64,000 nt of DNA. Source: Pseudomonas putida. GTDB taxonomy: Bacteria; Pseudomonadota; Gammaproteobacteria; Pseudomonadales; Pseudomonadaceae. The stretch is from positions 1,798,001-1,862,000 of the forward strand of contig NZ_MINI01000028.1 of NCBI RefSeq assembly GCF_002906855.1, given 5' to 3'. The notes under the pieces are model-generated. The model worked only from the letters and a program-made list of their open reading frames with translations. It did not search any database and was not told where the DNA came from. A program made the translations under genes and the position numbers. Shown one piece after another: positions 8,139 through 16,674 of the stretch. Position 1 is the first letter of the stretch, and every line of letters begins with the position of its first letter.

Positions 8139-10031
8139 GATCAATGTTGGGCAGCTAGCATATTGAGGAAACACTCGGACCGCCTCGTCCAGAGAGTTAT
8201 ACAGGGGGATGCTGTACTTGTGGCCCGTGGTTTCATCTATGTTCCCGTAGAATCTCGCTTGCGCGTCTTTGAGGAAGTGTTTGAGCAGGTGGGGGTCCAG
8301 CACAGGCACACCGTTGCGGGGATACCCTGCATGAAACTGGCCGTTTATGATCACTAAGGGCAGAACCGTAATGTCATTGCGGCCGATGAGTGACGGGTAA
8401 TGCACTGCGCAGAATTCTTGTAGATTTTCGCGGACTCGCTCTGCTTTTCGGCTGGCTTGAATAGTTTTGTATTCTATGCCATTGTTGTCGAAGATCTCGT
8501 TGTGATAATCCAGCGGAGTGATAGGTGTGCGCCGGCTTCTGAGTTCAGCGATTACTATCAAATTGCCGAGAGAAAATGTTAGATCAATTTCTTCAAATTT
8601 TTTGGGCGCGTACTTGAATTTCAATGCCGCGGTCCAGTAGAAGTGCTTAGCCAGTATTGGGTTGTTTGATCGGCACTCTTGCATAACTTTTAATGTGTCT
8701 AGCTCGAACAACTTGCCACGTCGTTTAGAATTGGGGTCTATCCGCTGCAGCCAAGTGTCGAAATTTCGCCCAATACTAGCAGTCAGCAGGGCGCTCACTG
8801 GGAAACATACATGCTCATCCAGAACCAGCAAGGGTTGGCTCCAAAGGTCGTTTTGGATGCTGCGGGCGTCGTAGGAAAGCATCTCGATAACGATCGTTAC
8901 GTCTTCTGCAGTCATCTTTGTGCAACGCACTAGGTTATCGATCAAATCATCCAGTCGGATCCTTGGGGCAAAGTCCAGCAGATCGTCCCACTGTCTTGGC
9001 GATGGCTTGGATAAAGCCGTCTCTTTAATCTGGGTTGAAAGAACCGCTAAGTGAATCCACACCTTCAAAACATTGCGGATTGCCTGATCCTTGGTATTGC
9101 CGGATGCTGAGTCCAGCAAAGGATGCAAGTGCTCGTCGACCATGTAGTGCGGTGCGGCACGATGGTATAAAGCCGACATCTGCGCCTCATCCGATAGATC
9201 CTGCCATCGAATGCAGGATAATACGTTACCCGAACTTTGGTAATGCAGGTATTGACCTTCGTATAACAAAGACTCAGCAATCAAGCGCCGGCGTTTCCAA
9301 TCACGGACGATATGCATTGCATTGGTGGCGTTATGGTGATCCCGACGATATTTGGAGACGGCCTTGATCAAATGTGGGTCAGGTGTGGTGGAGGCTAGTA
9401 CCACTCCATTTGGATGCGGGAAAAATCTGACCTCGCCGTAGAGCAAATCCTGCCAGATTCGCGAGAAGCTATGAAAAATCTGGGCCATTGAGGTTTCGTT
9501 CTCAAAGAATATAAACTTGTCCAGTTGATGAGGACGAGCTTCAGGAAAGACCCGGTCTATGTCATCTCTATACTTTATTAATAGCTCCCAGAAAGGACCA
9601 CATAAGCTATCGAGCCGAAACGCGTTCAAGGTATTAGGATCAACCTCAACGCCGCCATTAGTAAGGGTGGACTTAAGGTCAAGATACTGTTCCATCGCCG
9701 CGTCGGGCTGTCCCGTCATGAGCGCCATCTGTTCCTCGGAAATCCGGTAGAATGCGTGATTGGCGGCACCCAAGTGTGCTTGGATAAGTTCGTTCGCGCT
9801 TAGCGGAGCTTCTCGGCTGAAAGTGAATTGCTGACGAGTATTTTGTACGCGCTGGAAATGCTCATTGAGCCAGCTAACACCATTGAGAAAACCGCGCTCC
9901 TCGGTTCGCTCGCCCCTAGTCCACTCATAGGCTTGAAGCCAGCTGGAAATATTAAACTTCTCTAGCATAGCTGGATGGGGAAGTTGTCGATCACGGGCTA
10001 GTTTCAACAGCGTTGTTTGGGAGTGGTTCAT
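8124..10031 (-). CDS. Large protein with C-terminal PD-(D/E)XK-like domain
   Basis: A 635-residue protein with no assigned family. The first 400 residues are mixed alpha-helical. The C-terminal third (about residues 430-560) has the layout of a restriction-endonuclease fold. It shows a helix with Glu (GKLFELDTLKVMQECR), then EEIDLTFSLGNLIVIAELRSRR, i.e. D-(12-14)-E-x-R, and a downstream helix (QASRKAERVRENLQEF). The usual E-x-K lysine is replaced by arginine, so activity is uncertain. The start ATG overlaps the stop of a 60-codon ORF (ATGA), and the gene faces the helicase tail to tail. A helicase plus nuclease pairing would suit anti-phage defence, but this is inference. Confidence 0.65.
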   Translation of the reverse strand: MNHSQTTLLKLARDRQLPHPAMLEKFNISSWLQAYEWTRGERTEERGFLNGVSWLNEHFQRVQNTRQQFTFSREAPLSANELIQAHLGAANHAFYRISEEQMALMTGQPDAAMEQYLDLKSTLTNGGVEVDPNTLNAFRLDSLCGPFWELLIKYRDDIDRVFPEARPHQLDKFIFFENETSMAQIFHSFSRIWQDLLYGEVRFFPHPNGVVLASTTPDPHLIKAVSKYRRDHHNATNAMHIVRDWKRRRLIAESLLYEGQYLHYQSSGNVLSCIRWQDLSDEAQMSALYHRAAPHYMVDEHLHPLLDSASGNTKDQAIRNVLKVWIHLAVLSTQIKETALSKPSPRQWDDLLDFAPRIRLDDLIDNLVRCTKMTAEDVTIVIEMLSYDARSIQNDLWSQPLLVLDEHVCFPVSALLTASIGRNFDTWLQRIDPNSKRRGKLFELDTLKVMQECRSNNPILAKHFYWTAALKFKYAPKKFEEIDLTFSLGNLIVIAELRSRRTPITPLDYHNEIFDNNGIEYKTIQASRKAERVRENLQEFCAVHYPSLIGRNDITVLPLVIINGQFHAGYPRNGVPVLDPHLLKHFLKDAQARFYGNIDETTGHKYSIPLYNSLDEAVRVFPQYASCPTLIVSAP

Positions 10032-10210
10032 AGCGAGAAATCCCTGCCTCGATTGTTGGAAATGGTGTACCTCGCAGCTGATAGCGCAGCCAGACGATAT
10101 TCCCTCGTACGGTTCACATCAAGCCATCCCTGCCATCCCTGCCACCGCTGGTAAAATTCCCGTAGAGCCGGGAGCACAAGCCTTTGAATGCTCCGAGCGT
10201 TTGCTACCAA
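10028..10210 (-). CDS. Short ORF coupled to the 635-residue gene
   Basis: A 60-codon ORF whose TGA stop overlaps the next start (ATGA), the usual sign of translational coupling in an operon. The product is basic and helical (LVLPALREFYQRWQGWQGW). No family is recognised. It may be a small partner of the downstream protein or the 3' end of a gene that lost its front part, since sense-like sequence continues upstream of the first ATG (TTG-GTA-GCA). Confidence 0.35.
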   Translation of the reverse strand: MVANARSIQRLVLPALREFYQRWQGWQGWLDVNRTREYRLAALSAARYTISNNRGRDFSL

Positions 10211-10294
10211 GTCAAAGTTGCCGTTCAGTAAGGGCAGCTAATGGCCGGCTGCTGCCAGCGCCGAACGGTGGCTGTGAGTCGATAGCAGCCGGTC

Positions 10295-10573
10295 TTACTC
10301 ATAGATTGAAAACCCATGTTTTTTGTAAGCGACGAGCGAGCAGCCGCACGGCAGCAGATAGTAATAGCGTGTCGCCTCGCTGCGTCGATTTAGGCGATGC
10401 TCAAGAAACCAATCCACATTCTTTTTCTGCCAAGCCCAAGGCGTCTGTCGCTGCCAACGCTCTGAGATTTCTGCTTGGATGACTCTCGCCTGCCGCAAAT
10501 GGCGTTATTGTGTGGAGTGCGATCCGGTCAGCACCGCAGCCAAGAACAGCTCCATATCGAGTACCTTATTCAT
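10295..10573 (-). pseudogene. Decayed small gene coupled to the integrase
   Basis: The ATG at 10573-10571 overlaps the integrase stop (ATGA), so the pair was once translated together. The frame begins MNKVLDMELFLAAVLTGSHS and hits an in-frame TAA at about 10506. It then continues as RHLRQARVIQAEISERWQRQ and later WFLEHRLNRRSEATRYYYLL. After this a frameshift is needed to continue as VRLLARRLQKTWVFNL. A CAA-to-TAA change plus an indel would explain this. Such a small, integrase-linked helper may have worked with the recombinase. If so, the island may now be poorly mobile. Confidence 0.55.
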
Positions 10574-11595
10574 CTGCGATCTCCTACATAGGCAGCGACA
10601 ACGTCGATCCGACCGTGCCCCAGCTCATAGCTGATTTGCCGTCGGGCTTCACGATCAAGGTTTCTATCTGCCAAGGAGCATTGGCCACCGTAGATAGGTG
10701 CGCGATGCTGGGTGATCTGCTCATAGCGCTCACATGCGTACGCCGCTCTTAGCTCATGGAAGCCTTTGAGGTTGTGTGCATGCAGGATGTCCCGCGCAGG
10801 GCGGATAATTTCTTGCAGAAGATTCCGGTAGCTTTCGTGCGGCGCAACCAGGTTGTGGCTACCCGCAGGCGATACCTGCCGTGAAAACCCAAGCGCCTCG
10901 CGAACATCGTCGTCCACTGTAATCCAACGCGGCGCCGAGGCGCCGGCACGGCCGCCTTTGGTGCCATCCTGAATGTTAATCTTGCCAAGGTCTTTAGCCT
11001 CACGGCTTAGCCGTGATAGGTCAGCCAAGATAGCCTCACGCAAGCGCATGCCGGTGGCTCTCGCCAACAGGACGATCGGGGCGGCCCGTCTCTGGTCACG
11101 ACTGCAAAGCGCATCGACGATCTGCTTAACCTGTTCGCGGTCTTGGCCCTGAGGTACCGAATGTCGAACCCCAGTGCGTTGCATACCCACCGCCTTGTTC
11201 GGGCTGGGCAATTTCACACATTGATCACCGCGTAGCGCCGCCATGGTCCTGTTAACACTGGATAGGCGGTTTTGTGCGGTGCTGACAGCAAGATCACCGC
11301 GCCTAACCACGTCGCGCAGATACGCCGCATAGTCCGCCAACACCTTCCGATCAATCTGCCGCGCATCATTGATACCCGGCCCCTGTTCTGATCGGCACCA
11401 CTTCACGAATGCCTGCCACCGATCACAGTGTGCCTTCACCGTGCCGTAGTGACCGCCGCCGAACATGTCTTTCAGCGCTTGCGGACCTGCGTAGTTCAAT
11501 TGCCTGCCGTAGCCGAAATTACGGCCATCGCGTTTACCCACCAATGCCATGTCGGTCACCTCATCGTCCGCTCTTCGATCCTCGCCCCACGTCAT
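10570..11595 (-). CDS. Tyrosine recombinase (island integrase)
   Basis: A 341-residue site-specific recombinase. The N-terminal SAM-like DNA-binding domain (HCDRWQAFVKWCRSEQ, AYLRDVVRRGDLAVSTAQNRLSS) is followed by the catalytic domain. That domain has the first arginine in RATGMRLREA, the H-x-x-R box in KGFHELRAAYACERY, and the terminal H/G...Y in YELGHGRIDVVAAYVG, where the tyrosine is the nucleophile. All catalytic positions appear intact. It is the only recombinase in the window and most likely inserted the tRNA-Pro-linked island. It lies well inside the island rather than next to the tRNA, suggesting rearrangement or a composite island. A coupled downstream gene is broken. Confidence 0.85.
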   Translation of the reverse strand: MTWGEDRRADDEVTDMALVGKRDGRNFGYGRQLNYAGPQALKDMFGGGHYGTVKAHCDRWQAFVKWCRSEQGPGINDARQIDRKVLADYAAYLRDVVRRGDLAVSTAQNRLSSVNRTMAALRGDQCVKLPSPNKAVGMQRTGVRHSVPQGQDREQVKQIVDALCSRDQRRAAPIVLLARATGMRLREAILADLSRLSREAKDLGKINIQDGTKGGRAGASAPRWITVDDDVREALGFSRQVSPAGSHNLVAPHESYRNLLQEIIRPARDILHAHNLKGFHELRAAYACERYEQITQHRAPIYGGQCSLADRNLDREARRQISYELGHGRIDVVAAYVGDRR

Positions 11596-12771
11596 CCCGC
11601 CAAGAATGTTGAGTGTTATCAGGGATCAAGGCCCCTGCGACCTGTGGGGAATGTCCTCTACGCGGGACTGGCGGCTCCTTACGACCGGGAGCAAGGACAT
11701 CTCATGATCTGGCTTCCTGAGCACCGTTACCGGTGGGCGGGTGGAGGTTGCATTGGCTGACGAGACCATTGCCGCGAGATCCTGAGCCAGGTTCAAGCAG
11801 CAATGCGATGACCGGGGCATGCCTGACTGTCAGTCAGGTGCAGTCCATTCCCTGGTCTGCGGCACCATCATCTACAGCGCTGTTGCTGGTGGCATCGGCG
11901 TTTGTCACGCCGATTGTCACGAGGGGGATTGCCGCAAAGCCATGTGCGATCAGGGCTGCAGCAGTGTCAGAAGCGCCCGTCTCTTTTCTGGAAAAAGAGA
12001 CGGCCGCAAGTAGGCGCAAGATTCGGCCAAGCGAATAGGTTGCTGCAGGAAAGCGCAGTACGGTGTAGCTGGCGCACGAGGGCCATGAGGTTAAAGAGCA
12101 CTCATCACCGGGAAGGTGACCGGGCGAGCTGCCGGATGCTAATCGCCCTTGAGAGAACCACCGCTTGATGCGGCATGACCTTGAAGGTTCGGGCCACCTA
12201 GGTGCTGCCATCGGCAGCGCTTCGAGGCTTCTTTCTAGCGCTGGTGTGGTGGGGCGGTCAACCGAATTACCCACCGCTCATTGCGCTAAATTTCGATGAT
12301 GGAAAGTGGTAGCCCTGAGTGGTAGCGAATGGAGGGCATGCCGTTTATCGCCTTTCTATGCCAATCCCCGAGCATGGTTATCCCCATTACGGGTGACCGC
12401 CAGCTGACGCCCTGAAATTAGCGATAAAAGGTGAAGGGCGTGGCTTTACCCATACCTTGCTAGGGGATAAGGTGACGGGCATTGCAAAATGATGGCACTT
12501 CACGGTGTTCCAGGGATGATGCTTCAAAGCTCCGGCGTTTCATGCCCCGTCTGGATTTCCTTCGATTGTTTGCCACTCGTTTTAGCATTCGCTGGCCCAC
12601 CTGGCAGTGAGCGCCGCTGGGAAAGCTGCGCATGAGTGAATTGGTCCAAGCGTAGCTGGCTGCAGCGCCGGAAGATGGCTGTCGCCGTGTTGCCACGGTT
12701 GAGTTACTTAATCCGATAGGGGTAGTTGAAGTGTTCCGTAAAGATCCAGCGTTCGACATTGGAGTAACTGA
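11596..12771. other. 1.2 kb region between integrase and Zorya operon without a clear gene
   Basis: Several overlapping ORFs up to 146 codons exist on both strands, but none shows family resemblance, good codon pattern and a ribosome binding site together. A palindrome CTGACTG-T-CAGTCAG occurs near 11823-11837. The stretch before 12772 must contain the promoter of the Zorya operon; GGAG at 12762-12765 is the ribosome binding site of zorA. An attachment site or regulatory RNA could lie here unseen. Confidence 0.5.
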
Positions 12772-14415
12772 ATGATTGGGAGTTTTCTCGAGAGTATGCT
12801 GACTTCTGCTTCGGCAAGCTCTGTGACTGAGATCTTTATCTGGCTAATGCTCGTTATTGTTATGATCGCCGTGCGCGAAGGAAAGAGTGGAAGGCAAGGG
12901 CTCTTTCTGGAGCATGCACCGGCAGTGCTTGTCTCACTGGGAATTCTGGGGACTTTCGTCGGTATTGTGATCGGTTTGCTGGACTTTGATGCTCATGACA
13001 TCAAAGGCAGTATTGAGGGTTTGCTGGATGGACTGCGCACGGCCTTCATCACCAGTCTTGTTGGTATGACCCTTTCCATCGCCCTCAAGGCACTGGATGC
13101 CTATTGGTTTGCTCCGGCACGGAGCCGCTCTGAGCTGCCGGACAGTATCACTCCAGAGCATATCCACAGCGTGCTGACTCAGCAGGTCAAACTGCTGGAA
13201 GGACTCAACCAGTCGCTTGCCGGTAATGAGGAAGGTTCGGTGGCGGGCCAACTTAAGCTGATGCGTAGCGACGTTGGCGATTTTCGCAGCGCCCTAGATC
13301 GCACCCATCGTGAGTTCCAGGACAAGCTTTTCGTGCAGCTCAAGCAATTTGGCGAAATGCTGGCCAAATCAGCCACAGAGACGGTGATCGAAGCGCTTCG
13401 TCAGGTGATTCAGGATTTCAACAGGCACTTGGTGGAGCAGTTTGGCGATAACTTCAAGGCGCTGAATGAATCAGTCGTTAAGATGAATGAGTGGCAGGAG
13501 CTCTACAAACAGCACGTCGAATCGCTGGAGGCGCGCATCGAGCTGGCGATTAACGAGCTGGAGCGCACCGCGACAGCAAATGAGGCCATTAGTCGTTCCC
13601 TATCCACTTCAGAGCAGTCTATCGGCACCATTGAGGGTCATTGCCAGAGCATTCCTATGGCCATCGGCCAATTGGAGCCAGTATTGCAAGCCAACCAAAG
13701 ACAGGTTGGAGTGCTTGAGGAGCATCTCGGTACATTTGTCACGATGCGCGACCGGGCCATTAGCGCGGTACCGCAGCTGCAGCAGCATATGGAAACACTC
13801 TCAGGCCAGCTTGCCGAAGGCGTGAAGAGCGTCATGACTACCATGCATGAAGGCGCGCAGGAGTTCGGTCGTTCGGTTGACCTCACTAATGCCGCATTGA
13901 CAGAGTCAGCCCATGTTGTGAGTAGCAAGTCTGAGCAAATCGCCGAGAACATGCAGGATGCCGCTCAGGAGTTCGGCTCATCGGTGCGCGGGACACTCGA
14001 CAATATGCTGGATACTTCCAAAACGCTGGAGCAACAGATGGGTCTAGTAGTCGAGAAAACCGCTAGCGCCATGGCAGAGGCATTCCGCCAGGCAACCGGC
14101 AAGATTCAGGAGGGTCTGACCGGGTCGGTAGAGGCCACCATGAATACTTTGCGCTCCAGTGTAGAAGGCAGTCTAAGCCACACCGAGGCGCAGATTCAGG
14201 GTTCGGCCAATCGCACCATGGGTGCCGTAGAAGCACAGGTGCGTGAAGCCACTGAGCGAGCCGGTGCCTCGCTGCAAATCCAACTCAACGCAATGGATCA
14301 GGCCATTGGTCGCGAGCTGGAGAAAGTCTTCAAAGAAATGGGCTCGGCACTGGCCACCATCTCACGACGGATTGCCGATGATCATGCTGAGTTCACGCAA
14401 AGGGTACGTGCCTGA
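12772..14415 (+). CDS. zorA: Zorya anti-phage system motor subunit ZorA
   Basis: A 547-residue protein. Residues 1-110 hold three membrane segments (about 18-34, 50-70, 88-107) with the MotA/TolQ/ExbB-type pattern around GILGTFVGIVIGLL and GLRTAFITSLVGM. The remaining 430 residues form a long, mostly helical cytoplasmic tail rich in heptads and Gln/Ala/Glu repeats. This matches ZorA, which with ZorB makes a proton-driven inner-membrane motor whose long tail is thought to signal phage attack to the effector. GGAG lies at a good distance before the ATG. The stop overlaps the zorB start (TGATG). The system sits in an island with other defence-like genes. Confidence 0.9.
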   Translation: MIGSFLESMLTSASASSVTEIFIWLMLVIVMIAVREGKSGRQGLFLEHAPAVLVSLGILGTFVGIVIGLLDFDAHDIKGSIEGLLDGLRTAFITSLVGMTLSIALKALDAYWFAPARSRSELPDSITPEHIHSVLTQQVKLLEGLNQSLAGNEEGSVAGQLKLMRSDVGDFRSALDRTHREFQDKLFVQLKQFGEMLAKSATETVIEALRQVIQDFNRHLVEQFGDNFKALNESVVKMNEWQELYKQHVESLEARIELAINELERTATANEAISRSLSTSEQSIGTIEGHCQSIPMAIGQLEPVLQANQRQVGVLEEHLGTFVTMRDRAISAVPQLQQHMETLSGQLAEGVKSVMTTMHEGAQEFGRSVDLTNAALTESAHVVSSKSEQIAENMQDAAQEFGSSVRGTLDNMLDTSKTLEQQMGLVVEKTASAMAEAFRQATGKIQEGLTGSVEATMNTLRSSVEGSLSHTEAQIQGSANRTMGAVEAQVREATERAGASLQIQLNAMDQAIGRELEKVFKEMGSALATISRRIADDHAEFTQRVRA

Positions 14416-15146
14416 TGGGGAGTTCGGATAACCTTTTTCGCAGCAGTGGCTCGAAGAATGATGATGCCGAACACTGGATTGGCATCTCTGACTTGATGTC
14501 CGGGTTGATGATGATGTTCCTGTTCATTGCCGTGGCCTATATGTACTACGTGCAGGTCGAGAGAAACAACATCAAGGAGATCGCAGTTACTTACAAGGAC
14601 ACTCAGGTAGCGATCTACAATGACTTGGTCAGCGAGTTCGAAGCGGATCTGTCTCGTTGGAATGCAGCCATTGAGCGTGACACCCTTGAAGTAACCTTCA
14701 ACAATCCAGAGGTCCTGTTCCGTTCCGGGTCACCCGAGCTAAATCCGCAGTTCAAGTTGATCCTAGCCGACTTTTTTCCGCGTTATGTGACTGTGTTGTC
14801 TCGTTACCGTACAGCCATTGAAGAGATTCGTATCGAAGGTCATACCAGCAGCGACTGGGGAAACCTTCACGGTGAACAGGCATACTTCCCCAATATGGCG
14901 CTTTCACAGGACCGTACGCGGTCTGTGCTGCAGCATGTGTTGTCGCTGCTGACGGCAGGATCTGATAGGGAGTGGGTACGTTCAAGCTTTGCTGCAGTGG
15001 GCTACTCCTCGTCTCGGCGCATTGTTGATAGCGATACCCAGCAAGAGAGCAGCGCCCGGTCGAGGCGTGTGAATTTTCGAGTGATCACCAATTCTGAACT
15101 GCAGATTCGCAACATAATTGAGAGGCTCGATGGAAATCAGGGCTGA
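14415..15146 (+). CDS. zorB: Zorya anti-phage system stator protein ZorB
   Basis: A 243-residue protein with a short cytoplasmic N-terminus, one membrane helix (about residues 27-46) and a C-terminal OmpA-like peptidoglycan-binding domain (RIEGHTSSDW about residue 137, then ALSQDRTRSVLQHVL, SARSRRVNFRV). Asp26 in ISDLMSG just before the helix is the conserved ion-carrying aspartate of MotB-like stators. With ZorA it forms the peptidoglycan-anchored motor. The start overlaps zorA by one base and the end overlaps the HNH gene by 17 bases, so the three genes form one tightly coupled operon. Confidence 0.9.
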   Translation: MGSSDNLFRSSGSKNDDAEHWIGISDLMSGLMMMFLFIAVAYMYYVQVERNNIKEIAVTYKDTQVAIYNDLVSEFEADLSRWNAAIERDTLEVTFNNPEVLFRSGSPELNPQFKLILADFFPRYVTVLSRYRTAIEEIRIEGHTSSDWGNLHGEQAYFPNMALSQDRTRSVLQHVLSLLTAGSDREWVRSSFAAVGYSSSRRIVDSDTQQESSARSRRVNFRVITNSELQIRNIIERLDGNQG

Positions 15147-16218
15147 TTTTACCGAACTGTGGAACCAAGTGAAACGGCTTTGCTCTGCCCCAGTTGAGTT
15201 CGACTGGGTTGCAGCGGCGCAGCTTGATCCCATCGATATTGAGCTGCTGGAAGGGCGTGAAGTTCGTCTTGAAGATCTGGATGTCATCAACGGGTTGTTG
15301 AGTGTCGATGGTCGCCAGGTGCTCCTCTATATTCCTGACCAGTTTTCTCCGGTTGATGTGGTGCAAGCTTCTCCCGATAAAGGCAAAAGGTTCCATGTGG
15401 CGGACTGCAAGACTCTAGCGGACATGCGTGCAAAAGGGCGATTCGAACGGTATGTGGTTACCAATAACCTGACGGGTATATTTCCGATCAGCGGCAAAAA
15501 TAGTCGTGGTATTTCGGAAGAGTTGGATTCTCGCTTGATGGTCTGCAGGAACTGCCTAGATAAACTCAACTATCAAGATTACTGCCACGACTCCACTCGC
15601 GCACATATTTGGCAGGGTTTTCAAATTGCGCGCTTCTTTGAAACATATAGCACTAGCTTTGCCTATCTGCCTCGTAATCTTACGCAACGCGCCATTGGCA
15701 ATGATTACACTAAGGATTGGCCTGAGATTTCAACCAATGTGCGGCGGCGCTGTGGTTTCGAATGCGATGACTGTGGTTTAAGTCTGAATGAATATCGGCA
15801 TCTGTTGCATGTACACCATGTCAATGGGTTGAAGCAGGACAATAGCAGTGTCAACCTCCGACCATTGTGTGCTGATTGCCATCGCAAGCAGCCGTTACAT
15901 GATCATATGTTCATATCTATAACCGATATGCAGTTGCTGACACGCCTTCGTCGTGAACAAAAAATTCTCGCGGGTGATTGGACACAAGTGCTCGAGCTGG
16001 CGGACCTTTCTGTGCATGGCGCCTTGATGCATGCGAAACACAGAGGGTTTGAGGTTCCGGAAATCGGCTACGGGCTAGTGAGTCAGGACCGAGTCACTAC
16101 TTTTGAAGTAGAAGTAGCCTGGAAGCAAAGGCATGTTGCCATCAGTGTTGTCGATGCTCCTGTAATGGCAGGTTGGACTATTGTTAGTCCAGCTGATTTT
16201 ATATGGAATTATTCATGA
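15130..16218 (+). CDS. zorE: HNH endonuclease effector of type II Zorya (ZorE-like)
   Basis: A 362-residue protein from ATG 15130; a TTG at 15118 is also open but lies further inside zorB. The zinc-type HNH motif has CDDC at residues 212-215, HVHH at 227-230 and CADCHRKQ starting at residue 247. The roughly 190 residues before it are specific to this effector family and contain a CRNCLDKLNYQDYC cysteine cluster. Type II Zorya is defined as ZorA, ZorB and an HNH protein ZorE, which is thought to nick or degrade invading DNA. Position, overlap with zorB and motif fit this. The subtype call rests on gene content, not alignment. Confidence 0.82.
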   Translation: MEIRADFTELWNQVKRLCSAPVEFDWVAAAQLDPIDIELLEGREVRLEDLDVINGLLSVDGRQVLLYIPDQFSPVDVVQASPDKGKRFHVADCKTLADMRAKGRFERYVVTNNLTGIFPISGKNSRGISEELDSRLMVCRNCLDKLNYQDYCHDSTRAHIWQGFQIARFFETYSTSFAYLPRNLTQRAIGNDYTKDWPEISTNVRRRCGFECDDCGLSLNEYRHLLHVHHVNGLKQDNSSVNLRPLCADCHRKQPLHDHMFISITDMQLLTRLRREQKILAGDWTQVLELADLSVHGALMHAKHRGFEVPEIGYGLVSQDRVTTFEVEVAWKQRHVAISVVDAPVMAGWTIVSPADFIWNYS

Positions 16219-16674
16219 AATTTAGGCCTGATGGCTCGCGTCGTAGTGAGAGGAAATCTGATTTTGTGAGTTTATTTTGAGAAAGCGCCTCGCGTTTTAT
16301 GGGCGAGGAGGGCACTAATTTCGTATCAATCGGTGCTGTATGGTGTATACATAGCTATAAGATTTTGGTATTGCGCAATGACGGTCGTCAATGATTGTTT
16401 GCAGAGGGAAGGATTTGTAAACGAGGTGTCGCACCGGCGTGCAACGAGGGTGCTCTGCGTAAGCGCTCCATAGGTGATAGAGATTGGCGACGCATTATAA
16501 GCCTACTCTCCGCAGTGTCATGTATACAAAAGGGGGCATTGTCCTCTCTGTCTTTCATGCGTTCGGCCGCCTTCTGAGCTATGAGTCCCAATGTGGCGGT
16601 CCATTTTCTAAAAGTCCTGTAGGAAATTTCCTCTTTTTGATAGGCTTTTGCCATCAATCGTGAGGGAAAATGTA
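16219..16674. other. Intergenic region between Zorya and the second HNH gene
   Basis: About 455 bases. A hairpin CCTCGC/GCGAGG near 16287-16310, without a T-tract, may end the Zorya transcript. An 89-codon minus-strand ORF (16388-16657) begins plausibly (MAKAYQKEEISYRTFRKW) but degrades to an unlikely composition and overlaps the upstream region of the next gene, so I do not call it. GAGGG before 16675 is the ribosome binding site of the HNH gene. Confidence 0.45.

Noticed and set aside
10201..10482. A 93-codon plus-strand ORF opposite the integrase-linked pseudogene
   Set aside because: It is antisense to a better-supported decayed gene and shows no motif.
16388..16657. An 89-codon minus-strand ORF upstream of the EVE-like HNH gene
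   Set aside because: Only the first half has a believable composition and it overlaps the HNH gene's 5' region; there is no family match.
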